Shown here: piece by piece, positions 50,299 to 61,381 of the stretch
Layout of the letters: the number at the start of each line of letters is the position of its first letter
How positions within the stretch are numbered: position 1 is the stretch's first letter
Origin: Acholoe squamosa
Taxonomy: Eukaryota; Annelida; Polychaeta; Phyllodocida; Polynoidae
Assembly (NCBI GenBank): GCA_949317995.1
Contig: OX439041.1
Coordinates: forward strand, 7,266,001 to 7,330,000
DNA length: 64,000 nucleotides
Direction of reading: 5' to 3'
Made by a program: the position numbers and the translations under genes
Notes under the pieces: model-generated
Told to the model about the DNA's origin: nothing
Database searches by the model: none
What the model saw: the letters and a program-made list of their open reading frames with translations, nothing else

Positions 50299-51190
50299 AC
50301 CGAGCGCTCATAAGATGGCGTACCACTATCCCTCGACGAGCATTTCGGTGGTACTCACCATCTTCCCACAGCCGGCAGGCTGTCCTACCTTCGTCTGCTG
50401 GTACACAATAGATGAGGAGGTGGGTTGGGAGGTGAGTTTCACACAGATGCCGAGCAAAGCGAGCCATGCTGGCGCATCTGATAGCGGGCCTAGCACCCAA
50501 GCGTTCCTGGCACCTTTGAAAGGGACAGGGGTCGCCCAGAGCGTAGTTCCTCCAGGAGTAGTTCAGCTTCATCCGAAGCTCATGACCCAGTGTCGGATTG
50601 CTGGAGTCAAGGAGAGAGGTGAGTTCTTCCACATACCACTCGATCGGGTGGTCTATGTCACACATCCAATCCTCGTCGTCCGGCAGACCGGTATCCAGGT
50701 CAAACAGCTTAGGCACCCAGTGACAACCATTCTTGTCTTGTAGACTTTCAAGTGTCACATTCGGCCAGTTAGCTGCTTTGACAGCATCGGCCTCCTGTGC
50801 TTTCTTAGAACGGCGTCGTCTGTCTTTGCCGGATTCCCAAGGGCCGTAACAAGTAGCTACTGCCACCTCTTCTTCCGCAATTTTCTCGGTCGGGTTGGTA
50901 CCGGTATCCTCAGGGGCTTCAGATTCAGAAGAACGTTTCTTCTTCTTTTTCTTCGACCTCTTTTTGGAGTCAGTGTCGGTAGTCTCAGTGGAGTCGACCT
51001 CCTTGGCGTCCTCTTTGAGAACTACCAGTTTTAGTACACCCTGCCCAGGCAGTGGAGGGAGAGGCGGCGGTGTCGGTATGGTTCGAGGTGTGGTACCCTG
51101 GTCGGTAGGAAGCCGACCCGTACCCTCCTCACCATCCGATGCCAGCAACCTCTCCTCTTCCGCTGGAGTCAAGTTATCTGCGGTAGCCAT
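50273..51190 (-). CDS. Ty3/gypsy copy 2: extra frame downstream of integrase
   Basis: 305 aa from ATG 51188-51190. It has an acidic N-terminus, a Pro run (PTPPPLPPLPG), a Lys block (KKRSKKKKKKRSS), then a folded end with a possible Cys2His2 finger (CPFQRC with a later HLCETHLP). It occupies the place where env-like or accessory genes sit in some LTR elements, but has no signal peptide or membrane segment. Function unknown; a nuclear, nucleic-acid-binding role is plausible. Confidence 0.6.
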   Translation of the reverse strand: MATADNLTPAEEERLLASDGEEGTGRLPTDQGTTPRTIPTPPPLPPLPGQGVLKLVVLKEDAKEVDSTETTDTDSKKRSKKKKKKRSSESEAPEDTGTNPTEKIAEEEVAVATCYGPWESGKDRRRRSKKAQEADAVKAANWPNVTLESLQDKNGCHWVPKLFDLDTGLPDDEDWMCDIDHPIEWYVEELTSLLDSSNPTLGHELRMKLNYSWRNYALGDPCPFQRCQERLGARPAIRCASMARFARHLCETHLPTHLLIYCVPADEGRTACRLWEDGEYHRNARRGIVVRHLMSARYGDYLLGG

Positions 51191-51778
51191 ACTGTTTTTA
51201 TCAGAACGCTAGTCAAATCTTCTAAGAGATGTTGACTGTAGAATCTGGAATCAATTCTGAACTCTGATCCTGTCCGCGCCTCTATAGAGGGCCATCCATT
51301 GGAACCAGACGGTGTGAACAGCCAATCAGCGTTTCGCAATATAGCACCACCGTTTTTGGCGCCAAAAAGGCTTGACCAAATAAGGAGATAATTAGGATCG
51401 GTGACGTCCCCATCGGGTCGTCTCGGACCTTCGACTCCTTGATACTGCGCAAAGTGTTTCATTTACCGCTTACCATGGTACTGACAACATCTATTGGATC
51501 CGAGTCGGTTCACATTGAAGTATAATAAAACGCACAGTGATATGTGGATCGAACATACCCTTTGAACAGATGAATGCAGGCGACGCCTGTCCACCCAGCC
51601 TGGTCCTAGTATACTTCGCTCCCTGACTGGATATACACATGTGTAGTTACCATGAGGTAGTACTTCTCGTTGTGTAATTTTTTCATAGGATCATAAGATC
51701 CCGTTGTGGCCTACAGGGGATGGAAGGAGTATCTTACAACAAATAATCAAGACAATCAGGGTAATGTGGTAAACAGTC

Positions 51779-51970
51779 CTAGATGAGAACTGGTTTATCA
51801 CGACCACCCTTGCGCCGTAACGGCCTAGCCATATCCGAGGTGGCAGACCTAGATTTCTCTAGCTCAGCCCGCTCGATACGGGCTAATCTGGCCTTCAATC
51901 TGTCTCCGCGGTCACTAGCTGTGGGTTTGATTGATACAACAGCCGGGGCTTTGTTGATTTTAGCCTTCAT
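51779..51970 (-). pseudogene. Ty3/gypsy copy 2: Pol C-terminal scrap
   Basis: 63 basic codons (RLKARLARIERAELEKS) shortly after the integrase. Probably the decayed end of Pol. Confidence 0.4.
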
Positions 51971-52209
51971 TCCACATTTGCGACTTTTCTTCCTTTGTCA
52001 TTTGGTAGGGGCAGTCAGCGCCTTGACCTGCTGTGGTTTAGCAGTCGGTGTTATTTCAGGAATTTGCAACTCTTCCTTATCAGTCGGTAGGTTAAACTCA
52101 TTGGCAGGTACCCCGTTCCAGGGTCGCGAACGGGCCACATGAGAGTTATATTTCCTACCACGGGCTGACTTCAGAAGAACAGTGGTTTTGTTAATCACTG
52201 CTAGAACTT

Positions 52210-53022
52210 TTAAAGGTCCAACCCAATCTTTTCATTGGCTTGTGGAGTGCTATACTGGACTACCAAGTCCCCGGGTGCAAACCTTCGGGTCTTAAGTGCA
52301 GTATTGTAAGCTGCCTTCTGTGATTTGGCTGATTGCTCCAAATTACTTCGTACCAATGAATAAGCTTCACGCAACGTTTGTCTAAGTGCAGGGCTGCTCA
52401 CCCGCTAACCCTGGGACTCCGTACACCATGTCAGAAGGCATGAGGATCCCTCTCCCATAACCAACAGGTTAGGGGTACACCCGGTCAACGCATGCTCGGT
52501 AGCATTATAAGCTTGGGCTACATAGCAAGACTGGTCATCCCAGTTGTCCCTATGTTCATTCACCATATTGGTGAGGCAGCTTATAAGGGTCCGATTGAAT
52601 CGTTCTACCAGACCGTCACTTTGAGGTCGGTAGGGATTCGTATGCGTCTTACAGATATATGCCTTATCACATAGTTCGGTCCAAAGACGAGATTCGAACT
52701 CTCGCCCTTGGTCGGAATGCAACATCAAGGGGGCTCCCCAGATGAGAATCCAGTTCTCGAATAGTGCTGTTGCACAGGTGACAGCAGTATGGTTCGGTAG
52801 AGGATATACTTGGATGTACTTTATATAGTAGTCCTGCACCACCATCATACATGTGTTGCCTGCCAGGGTAGTGTGGAATCCACTGATGATATCCACAGCT
52901 ATGCGGGCAAAACGGACACCAAAGATCTCCTGGCTTAATGGAAGCTTCCCTAGGCCGGGTCCTGGTTTGGCTAAACAACATTTATCACATTGCTTAACCC
53001 ATCGACGGATGTCCTCCGTCAT
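52210..53022 (-). pseudogene. pol: Ty3/gypsy copy 2: integrase
   Basis: The frame 52405-53022 carries the second Cys pair of the zinc domain (CDKCC), Asp in IAVDIISGF, Asp in LHSDQGREF and Glu in GLVERFNRT, so the DDE set is complete. The frame 52210-52401 continues it after a stop and contains a PGDLV-type C-terminal motif. The zinc-domain start lies in another frame near 53040-53150. Split, hence inactive. Confidence 0.85.
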
Positions 53023-53181
53023 ACCTGGCTAATAGTAACGGGATTTGATCTTTCGCTCCGTTCTCTCCCTTCCGAAGTGTGCCGAGGTCCTATGTCTGTG
53101 GCAGAAGTCCATTATTTCCAAACGGAGTTCATGTGGAACTACCGCCTGTAAATTTTTTCTTCTGCCCGGTCGGGTTCTCCA

Positions 53182-54113
53182 TCAACACAATACACTGTCT
53201 CTGACACATAGGTCGTCCCACTGAGCCACTAGGGCTCGGGTCTCCTTGTGCTCTATAGACAATGCCTGTCTAGTTGGTTTCAGTTCACTGTTCTCAATCC
53301 AAAGTCTAACTTCGGAGATAATAGGGTCTTCCAACTGTTTCCTTCCCAAGTCCTGGAGGGTCCAGTTGAGGATCGGCAACGTTACCGAAGCGATTGTTGC
53401 ATTGTGACTCCCGCAATCTGTACAGTCTACCTGGTGACATCTCCGTATCGGCATTGATGTGCGTAGCCCCACTCCTGTGTTTGATGTGATTATTTGTCAC
53501 ACTGAACTCGGAGAGGTGGTTCAGCCATCTCCCCATCATCCCTTCGGCATCCTCAAAATTAAGGAGCCATTGGAGTGCAGAGTGGTCGGTACGCAGAACA
53601 AAATCTCTGCAGAAGAGAAAATGCCAGTACTTTTTTTGTGTAGACGACCACGGCAAGAAGCTCTCTTTTTGTAGTACAGTAATTGCGTTGCGCCTTGTTC
53701 AGGCTGTTGGAGGCAAAGGCTAGTGGCACCAGCTTTCCATCTTGGATTTGAGACAACGAGGCTCCAATGCTCTCATTGGAGGCGTCGGTATCCAAAATGA
53801 ACTTGCCTTCGGCTTTCGGGTAACTTAGAACTGGAGTTTCTCTGAAGAGACATTTCAGTTCTTTAAATGCATTTACGGCATCCTGTGTCAGTACAACCTT
53901 TTGGCTTCCTTTCTTTTCGTGGATTATCAGCTTCTGTAAGGGAGCTGATATTCCTGAGAAGTTAGGTATAAAGTCCCGGTAGTAGGAACAAAATCCGATG
54001 AAAGATTGGATCTCCTTGCTATCGGTCGGTAGAGGCCAATTCTCCACCACTTGGATTTTGGTTGGGTCGGCAGCGATGCCCTGCCCAGATACTATCCAGC
54101 CCAGGTATTCCAC
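53182..54113 (-). pseudogene. pol: Ty3/gypsy copy 2: RT C-terminus and RNase H
   Basis: The frame 53559-54113 begins YLGWIVSGQGIAADP and has SFIGFCSYYRDFIPNFS, FILDTDASNESIGASLSQ and a TTKRELLAVV stretch. The frame 53182-53656 continues with FVLRTDHSALQWLLNF. These are the classic Ty3/gypsy thumb and RNase H signatures, broken by one frameshift near 53.6 kb. Confidence 0.88.
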
Positions 54114-54228
54114 CGATTTCCTAAATAATTTGTATTCTTTTAGGTTTCAGCTTCAGACCATTGGCTTGTAGTCGATCCAGAACAGCGCAGAGATTATCGA
54201 GACATTCTCAATACGTGCTTCTACAGAC

Positions 54229-54662
54229 GATGATGTCATCCAAATACAGTAGGCATTTATCTCTCAGATAATCCCTAAGTATGGATTCCATCATCGCCTC
54301 GAACGTCGCCGGGGCATTACATAGTCCAAACGGCATGACATTGAACTCGTATAGCCCCATATGAGAAGATCGAGAGTGCAGAACCATCTGGCTCCACCGA
54401 GGGATTCTAGACTTTCGTCAATTCGGGGTAAGGGGTATGCATTCTTCCTAGTGACTCCGTTCAGTTTTCTGTAATCTATACAAAACCGACGTGTCCCGTC
54501 TTTCTTCTTTACCATGACAACAGGGCTAGACCAGGGACTGTCACTTGGGGCAATTATTCCTTCTGCCAACATTTTGTTCACTTCGTCTTCCATAGCAGAT
54601 TTCTTAGCTATGGGTAGACGTCGGTAAGGCAGCTTAATAGGTCGGACGTTGCCAGTGTCCAC
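54229..54662 (-). pseudogene. pol: Ty3/gypsy copy 2: reverse transcriptase core
   Basis: The frame 54291-54662 has [36 protein letters not shown] and [20 protein letters not shown]. After a frame break the catalytic YLDDIIV can be read near 54229-54252. The RT is recognisable but interrupted. Confidence 0.88.
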
Positions 54663-54683
54663 CTGGTGTTGAACCAGGTTGGT

Positions 54684-55140
54684 TCAACCGAGAGGTTCCC
54701 CAGGGGCAGTAAAAGCAGTCCCATACTGGGACAGCCTATCGATAGCCTCCTGTTGATACTCCTCCCCCAAGTCAGAGTCCATGACTAATGGTACTAAATG
54801 CATTGGTAGGCTCGTGGGTTGGGGCACTCCCTCCGTGGAGACATGCATTTCATTGTCTTGTGACGACTCTTGACTCGGGTAACTGGGGTCCCTGACTGAT
54901 AACGGTCTCATTTTGGTCGGTAGGGATTGGTCCCTCCTCCTGAGATGGTATCTGTCGAGGTACTGTTACTGGTGGTTTGGTGGCTGGGATTCTTTGAGTG
55001 TACTTGCTGCATGATATCTTCAAGGAGTTGTATTATAATGATGTACTGTACAATGTATGATTGAAGTCCTGCAAACCACCTTAAACTGATAAAGATAGTC
55101 ATCTCAGTGAGTAGGGACTAACTTACGTTATTCATTATGG
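54684..55140 (-). pseudogene. Ty3/gypsy copy 2: region before RT, no intact Gag or protease
   Basis: Frames 54684-54911 and 54908-55102 are short. The first may be the protease-RT linker. No CCHC knuckle, coiled coil or DTG/DSG protease site was found. Confidence 0.4.
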
Positions 55141-55144
55141 TGGT

Positions 55145-55385
55145 GGGATACCTGGGGGGTGTTGCTCCTATTGTAAAAAGAGCTGTGAGTATGTGCCCTC
55201 TTTTCTAAACAAGTCGTGCACTGCTTTATCTAAGTACTTGCACTCACCACTTTAGTCTGAAAAGTCACATGCCTTGTTTAAAATAGAGAGAGCTGCACTA
55301 CCAGGTATCTACTCATGTCACACGCTCTATAGTTTATTATACTGACTGACTTCTCCCAACTAGGTACCTACTCAAATCCCCTTTT
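55145..55385. repeat. Dispersed repeat, copy B, inside Ty3/gypsy copy 2
   Basis: Matches 33390-33632. It lies between the primer-binding site and Pol, so it either inserted there or replaced Gag. Confidence 0.75.
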
Positions 55386-55547
55386 TGAGCATCGTACTGC
55401 TTGTATAGCAGCTTGTCTTTCATCAAATGAGGAAACCCATTGTCCAATAGATGTAAAGGATCGATATAGACCTCGGACGTAGTCCATATTGATTCAAAAA
55501 GCTCGTTTGACTTCAAGATTACTCTAGTGTTGTCAGGCAAGTTTCGT

Positions 55548-55561
55548 GGTCATGGCACCAG
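55548..55561 (-). other. Primer-binding site of Ty3/gypsy copy 2
   Basis: GGTCATGGCACCAG on the plus strand, so CTGGTGCCATGACC on the minus strand next to the LTR end. TGGTGCC fits the complement of a tRNA 3' end (...GGCACCA). The same 14 bases lie at 40991-41004 in copy 1. Confidence 0.7.
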
Positions 55562-55740
55562 TGTCTCCATCGGGCCACCCCTCGGTAAGCCTGTCAGGTT
55601 ATCTCTCTTTATGTGACTTTCAATACTTAGAGACAACAATACAAGGAACTTAGAGTTTCCGAAGCTTTATTACTTTGTTTGAACATGGGGTACTTGGTTC
55701 AAGTGACAAAGTGAGCACTTGTCGATACTATAAAGGTAAC
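55562..55740 (-). repeat. Ty3/gypsy copy 2: truncated second LTR
   Basis: About 94% like the first 179 bp of the LTR at 48382 by eye (shared CGAAGCTTTATTACTTTGTT and so on). It breaks off after ACTATAAAGGTAAC. Confidence 0.85.
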
Positions 55741-56204
55741 ACATATTGAGAAAATGAAAAAGAAGGCTTAGAATACAATTGTACAATTCTCAGGATATTC
55801 TCTCATCTGTTACTTCTTCAGAGCATCAGGTCCAGTGTTATCCATCCTTACATATCTCTGGACATTACACTCTGGTTCAACTTCTCTCATAGCAGTGTGA
55901 TACCAACAGGTGGGGATTATGCTGCTGGGCACTTCTGAGAAGGCATGTTGATTTGTTATAGTTCACTATCCCAAACACCTGGTGTAGTGAATTACTAGTT
56001 GACCCTGATAATACTTCTGAAGTCCACTGGCACACAGACCTTAAGTTTCTTCTACCATTCCACATCACTCGCAGTGGACATGGTGGTTGATTGGTTTGGC
56101 TTATAGAAGAGGGAAGTGTCATCCATATTGTACAAATTGCTCCTATCATATCTAGAAAGCACCTGAGGCTACTGTTGTGCTTCTGTCACCTTCACTTTAA
56201 TCTG

Positions 56205-56208
<4 letters not shown>

Positions 56209-56253
<45 letters not shown>

Positions 56254-56270
56254 TCTCTCTCTCTCCATTG
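56209..56270. repeat. (TC)n microsatellite
   Basis: Alternating TC with one TT interruption. Confidence 0.97.
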
Positions 56271-57249
56271 AATATATGACTGGAAATCATCTTACTGCCC
56301 TTGACAATTGATAGCCATCTTTTAAAGTAACCCAGGGTTTAAACATTGAGCTGCTCACCACAGTGCCAAGTCATCTATTGCATCTTTTAAACAGCAATCA
56401 CAGACTTGATCACTAACTCTGTAATTCATTTTGTAGGAAGGATTGATTAACATGGGAGAGAAAAAAAAGCATAGCATGATGAATGATTGATACAAAACTG
56501 CAAATGGACAGAGTACTTAATGGGGGGTCTATTGGATGTGTGACCACTATCAATGACATCTGACAGATAGGGACAAAGTAACAGGTAGCTATTAAGATCA
56601 AGCTAGCCATTCTAGAATATTGGCAACCTGCCTTTATATTGGAGACATGGTACAAGAAGTTACCAGTCAATCATCCCCTGTTTTCGCCCTCACTCACTAG
56701 GGGCACCATATCATCCCAATGCTTTACCTGTCTCTCCTGTACAGATATTTTGAATATAAAGTATGATCTCAAACTCCCATCTAGTTGAATTCAAGTGAAT
56801 TATTCCCCAGGATCTGGGGAAAAATAACCTCCCTGCCCTCTAACTTGAGCTGGGATAAATAAATGAATTGCAACAACAACAGCAACAACAACAACCCTTA
56901 CATCAGCCAAACACACATTTACTACCTTGTTCTTGTGTTATTGTGACCAATAATTTCACACAACTAGACTGATTTTCTGGGATTGATGTTCTCTTAACCC
57001 AGCCAGACTCTCACTGATCACTTCAGAATCCTAATCCTGTAGGTTTACTTTCAAAAACTATCTGTCATTTGAGGTCTGTTCAATGATCTTAGCACTCATC
57101 GTCCCCAGTAAGGGTAAGTAAGCCTGTAGTTCCTATCCAGATCTCTGTTTTATTTAAACAATGCTCTAGCATAATCATGACTATAGATGCACTTTACCAT
57201 CAAGGTTAGTTTTCCCAACCTACGCTACTACTACTGAGGCGAGACATGG

Positions 57250-57700
57250 GCCATTTGGACATTAGGTTGTATGTCAAGCTGCAGTTGCTAGGCAACCACA
57301 TACCATAGCAACCATTTACTACCTATGTTCTTACTGTGTGATGTGCACAAGGCAGCTATATGCAATTTGAAATCAGTGAACTATGTCCTTGAGGGGAGAC
57401 TATGCACAAGACATAGTATATGCATAAAGGTATGAATCTAGGCATTGTTGTTAAGCAAAACTGCTATTGCTAGGCCACCACACAACCTAGCAACCTTTAA
57501 TCACCTATATTCCTAGTCTATGATGGAAGTCACAGAAGAGTTATATGCAAGTTTACATCAGGGGAGTATGTAGCTGAAGGGAAACCATGCAGATATGCAC
57601 ATTCGAGCATATTTTCAGGCTCGGTTGCTATGCAAAGCTATTGTTGCTAGGCAACCACACCACCTAGCAATAAAGCCAAAGCACCACTGTATTCTACTTA
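57250..57700. repeat. Three ~180-bp diverged repeats carrying RFX-type X-boxes
   Basis: GTTGCTAGGCAAC at 57284-57296 and 57643-57655, and ATTGCTAGGCCAC at 57466-57478, lie roughly 180 bp apart. Shared surrounding words include CCTAGCAACC and CACCTATxTTC. GTTGCTAGGCAAC is a perfect palindrome of the RFX/X-box half site. Confidence 0.7.
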
Positions 57701-57929
57701 GTTGATTTATAGGGGGTAGGACCCACCAGATACTTTCTAGACTGCACATATATGTAATTCAAAGTGACATTTGAATCTATTGTCGGCAATTTTGATTTTC
57801 AGCTATATACAGCCTCGCCATTAAACTTAATGAAGTAGAAACAAGTATATTCTTAATCAGCACCTATTTTACATAAGAGTCAGGAGAATTGATAAAGATT
57901 TAGCATGGAAAAACATCCATTTAGATAAA

Positions 57930-58460
57930 GGGGGAGATTATTGAAATGGAACAGCATCGTATTGGCTCAAGGTAGTGTCTTCACTTCCAAGGCAATAACG
58001 TGGGTCATAGTCAACAAGGAATACTGCAAAGTCTCATATTACTCAGAAAGGTTTGGCCTACATGAACCATATTAGATATTGTGGTTAGATGGGGAAAACA
58101 ACAAGTTTTATACATGTATCTGGAGTGCATTTAAAATTTTCAGTTAAAAAAGGAACTTTGTGATTTCAATCTTCCGTCTTCAAGACTGTCTGGTACACTC
58201 AAATCTGAACTTAAAAACATGTATTAGGGCTTAATGAAAAGCTTATCATGTCTTCCTTCGTACAAGACCAATAGCTTTAGGATCTAGACAAGGTAAGATA
58301 GTCTTAGAGCTTAGGGATTGAGCGTACCCCTTGAATAACATGGTAGCAAAATTGACTCAAAAGTGGTCTGAACCCGCACGTGGATAATGAGCAAAAACCA
58401 GTAGTGCATCCCAAGATAATCAATGTTAACATCTTGAATCTTGTTTAGGCGATCCTAAGG
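57930..58460. repeat. Dispersed repeat, right copy
   Basis: Inverted partner of 47870-48381, continuing into GTTAACATCTTGAATCTTG and a G-run GGGATGTGGGAGGGGTG that also has a C-run partner near 47840. Confidence 0.8.
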
Positions 58461-58529
58461 ATCAAAAAAATACTTGGTGCATTGGGATGTGGGAGGGGTG
58501 CATGGTGGGTCCTATCAGCCCCCGGCCTA

Positions 58530-58650
58530 ATAAACGTTGGCATGATTCTTCGATAAAGTGCTGGTGAACACTCTCGCCATCACTTCATTGAAACATTATG
58601 CCGACCAATGGGCTTAATGCACTCCTGCATCAGTGGCCTTTAAAAGGTTA
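58530..58650. mobile_element. GCATGATGC-type MITE, copy 6
   Basis: GTTGGCATGATTCTTCGATA through CTTCATTGAAACATTATGCC to TGCACTCCTGCATCAG. Same family as 30838. Confidence 0.6.
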
Positions 58651-58783
58651 ATCATTGGCTGAAATTATACCCTTGGGCCATGATGCACATGTATATATAT
58701 ACATGGGTGTTTCAATACATTTGAAATACAGAGTATCACAACAACTATGTAATTAAACTGAAGAAGACATATTTTCTTATTAC

Positions 58784-58816
58784 CTTGGATTTCTGGGGAA
58801 ACGGCCTCCAGAGCGA
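58784..58816 (-). CDS. EGF-repeat membrane protein, 33-bp microexon
   Basis: Bounded by TTTTACTTTCCATACAG and GTAATA. In the phase left by the membrane-segment exon it reads (C)RSGGRFPRNP(R), a basic juxtamembrane stretch. Confidence 0.65.
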
Positions 58817-59155
58817 CTGTATGGAAAGTAAAATTTCACACTTAGATTAATCGAAAGATTTAGTGACAGTTTATTCCATGGGGATTGATTCCAACAGACC
58901 CTCATTGTTTATTCAGAACATGTTCTCAATCCTGGCACCGTGAATGGCTAAGTATCTTTGAAGAAAAACACTATCCAATATTCATGGAAGCTTATTTTTT
59001 GTAGGCCTTTTAATCAAATAAAAAATATCTGGTACAATTATTTAAGTATGTGTCATTATAGAGGAGAGCAACAGGTTTATCTAATGCATCTGATGATCTC
59101 ATGAGATAACCCTGAGTCAGACCCAGTACTCATGAACCTTTGTGTATATACTTAC

Positions 59156-59273
59156 CAGCACCAGCAGCAGGTTTCTGCCTGATAGCAGCACACCCCGATT
59201 ATGATGAAGAGGATCAGCAGTCCGGACCCGGCACTCGCTGCAATAATGACCGGTAGAGGTACGCCGACAAACT
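59156..59273 (-). CDS. EGF-repeat membrane protein, transmembrane exon
   Basis: 118 bp between CCATTCAG and GTAAGTATAT. It reads (E)FVGVPLPVIIAASAGSGLL then ILFIIIGVCCYQAETCCWC. The segment from about PVIIAAS to IIIGV is a clear single-pass helix followed by several Cys, likely palmitoylated. The phase-1 start joins the upstream EGF exon. Confidence 0.85.
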
Positions 59274-60148
59274 CTGAATGGAAACACAAGAGTTATGATG
59301 TTAGGAGAACCAAGACATTTTACTTCTTCTACTGTAGTTGGCCCTTTGAGCATTAGCATTCAAATCAGTGTATAGGTGCTCGGGCCAAGAAAAACACAAG
59401 CACCGATAATTTGTATTGATTCTTGAACCGTAAGGACCTCTTTTAGCACTAGTATTTAAACCAGTGTAGGTATCATTTTAAGGCAGAGAAGAAGAGGTGA
59501 GTTAATATTCAAAATTTATAGGCCTACTTCAATTAGCCACAGGCCAAATCAGAGAGGATAAAATATATGGTTGCAGATGTGCTAAAACAGAGCACTACGG
59601 TATATAAATCACACGTCTTTAGGGTAGGTCATATTTTCATTAATTAAGATACTGTTTCAACATTGTGCCTTTTATTGACATTGGCAAGAGCTGCATTCAT
59701 TTGAGGAATTTGCTCTGTGTATTTTTTTACTACAATTGTTTTTTGGGGATTTTTTTATTTTTTAATTGTTGAAATATTTTCATACGCTTTGAGCAGGCAA
59801 ACAGAAGACATCTTCAAATAGACTATACCCAGCAAATTGTCGTGAGTCCTCATCAACCTGTGTGAAGTGGCTCACACATGTTGCTAGATGGAACACAACG
59901 TTGTTATAGCACAAGATCACCAGGAATAGCAATTGCTATGCCACATGAGTCTAACACACAGTGGCGAAAGATGACAGAATGAGTTGTCACTCAAAAAGGA
60001 GTCACCATTGATGACCAATCATGGCGACAGATGATGACAATTTGCTGGGTATAATGTAAACCAAACACACAGAGAGAAAAAAGAATAATCAAAAGAATAC
60101 ATTTTAACAGATACCAGTTTGATATAATGAAACTCTTCTCATTGTTAC

Positions 60149-60262
60149 CTTCACAGGTGAGCCCCACATAGTTATTGGGACAGTCACAGGAGAACATGTT
60201 GATGCCATCTATACACACTCCGCCATTCTTACATGGGTTAATCACGCAGTCATCGATATCAA
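60149..60262 (-). CDS. EGF-repeat membrane protein, calcium-binding EGF exon
   Basis: 114 bp, phase 1 to phase 1, between ATATTTCAG and GTAACA. It reads VDIDDCVINPCKNGGVCIDG then INMFSCDCPNNYVGLTCE. All six Cys and the DID-D calcium signature are present. It is the last EGF repeat before the membrane. Confidence 0.9.
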
Positions 60263-60589
60263 CTGAAATATGCAGGATTTGAAGACATTAATAACCTTGA
60301 TTTCCCAGAGGCACTTTGGATTAATCAGGGTGAAAGATATGTCTGACAGACCTTCAACCTGTTGGTCCACGTACAGTATGTGTGCAGGTAGTGCAACACA
60401 GGATATCTGACATGTTTATACCTAACACTTTATTATTACAGATTAATATATGATTATAGCATTGCAGCAGACCTTTCAAAAAGTTCTATAGAATGAAAGG
60501 ACTTGCTTTCATTGTTTGCTGATGCAATCATCAGTAGCCCCCATGTATGAATGCAGGCCAGGGCAGTAACTTGCCAGCAAGGCGACTCA

Positions 60590-61026
60590 TGAAAACTGAC
60601 GACCATTATACCTACCGTAGTATCGTCGTTAGTTTTTATTAATCGCCCTCCAGGGCTGCCGGTGTACATCATATGCAGGCTATTATTTCTATCATTTTGA
60701 GGTTGTTTCATTTTTCTTCAAGACATTTTCAAGAACCTATGAAACAAACCAGATGCATAGAAAAAGAAGGGGGCCAGGGGGGCCTTATAATGAGGATGTC
60801 CCCTATGAAAACTGACGACCATTATACCTACCGTAGTATCGTCGTTAGTTTTTATTAATTGCCCTCCAGGGCTGCCTGTGTACATCATATATGCAGGCTA
60901 TTATTTCTATCATTTTGAGGTTGTTTCATTTTTCTTCAAGACATTTTCAAGAACCTATGAAACAAACCAGATGCATAGAAAAAGAGGGGGACCATAGGGG
61001 CCTTATAATGAGGATGTCCCCTATAT
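60590..61026. repeat. Tandem duplication, two ~217-bp copies
   Basis: 60590-60806 and 60807-61026 are about 97% alike (GAAAACTGACGACC start, AATGAGGATGTCCCCTAT end). The duplicated block contains CCTACCGTAGTATCGTCGTT. Non-coding. Confidence 0.9.
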
Positions 61027-61381
61027 AAGCCTATATAAAAATATAGCAGGCCCCCCCAACCGAGACCCCTTGGCCCCGCGATAAGAAATTGCTTCCTACG
61101 CCCCTGCAAACTCATACTTGAACAGATTTTGATACTGGCATTCACTGTACAGTTTTACAGTGCAGTAAGGAGCATGGAGCCCATGTAAATTATACAGTGG
61201 TATCTTCATGTTTGTTTGTTGTTTCAATGACTGGTTCCACAGGCATAAATCTGCTGAATTAGCACTTATCCAATATTATTTCTATACATTTGATATATCA
61301 TAAATCATCAGGTTCTGACGGATCAAACACCTATGGAACCAGCACCTAGTTAAAAAGGTTGAGATAAAGAATGGTTCTCAC

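Larger units (their letters stand above)
48382..55740 (-). mobile_element. Ty3/gypsy LTR retrotransposon copy 2, degenerate
   Basis: Order on the minus strand: partial 5' LTR (55562-55740), primer-binding site, a foreign repeat where Gag should be, RT, RNase H, integrase, then two frames downstream of integrase, a polypurine tract and a full 3' LTR. Pol is split by frameshifts and Gag is absent. It sits in an intron of the EGF gene, in the same direction as that gene. Confidence 0.85.
55741..57929 (-). other. Intron of the EGF gene, right part
   Basis: Contains the (TC)n tract at 56209 and the X-box repeat region at 57250-57700. No exon seen. Confidence 0.45.

Noticed and set aside
56091-56279. 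Ser-Leu repeat frame
   Set aside because: Created by the (TC)n tract.
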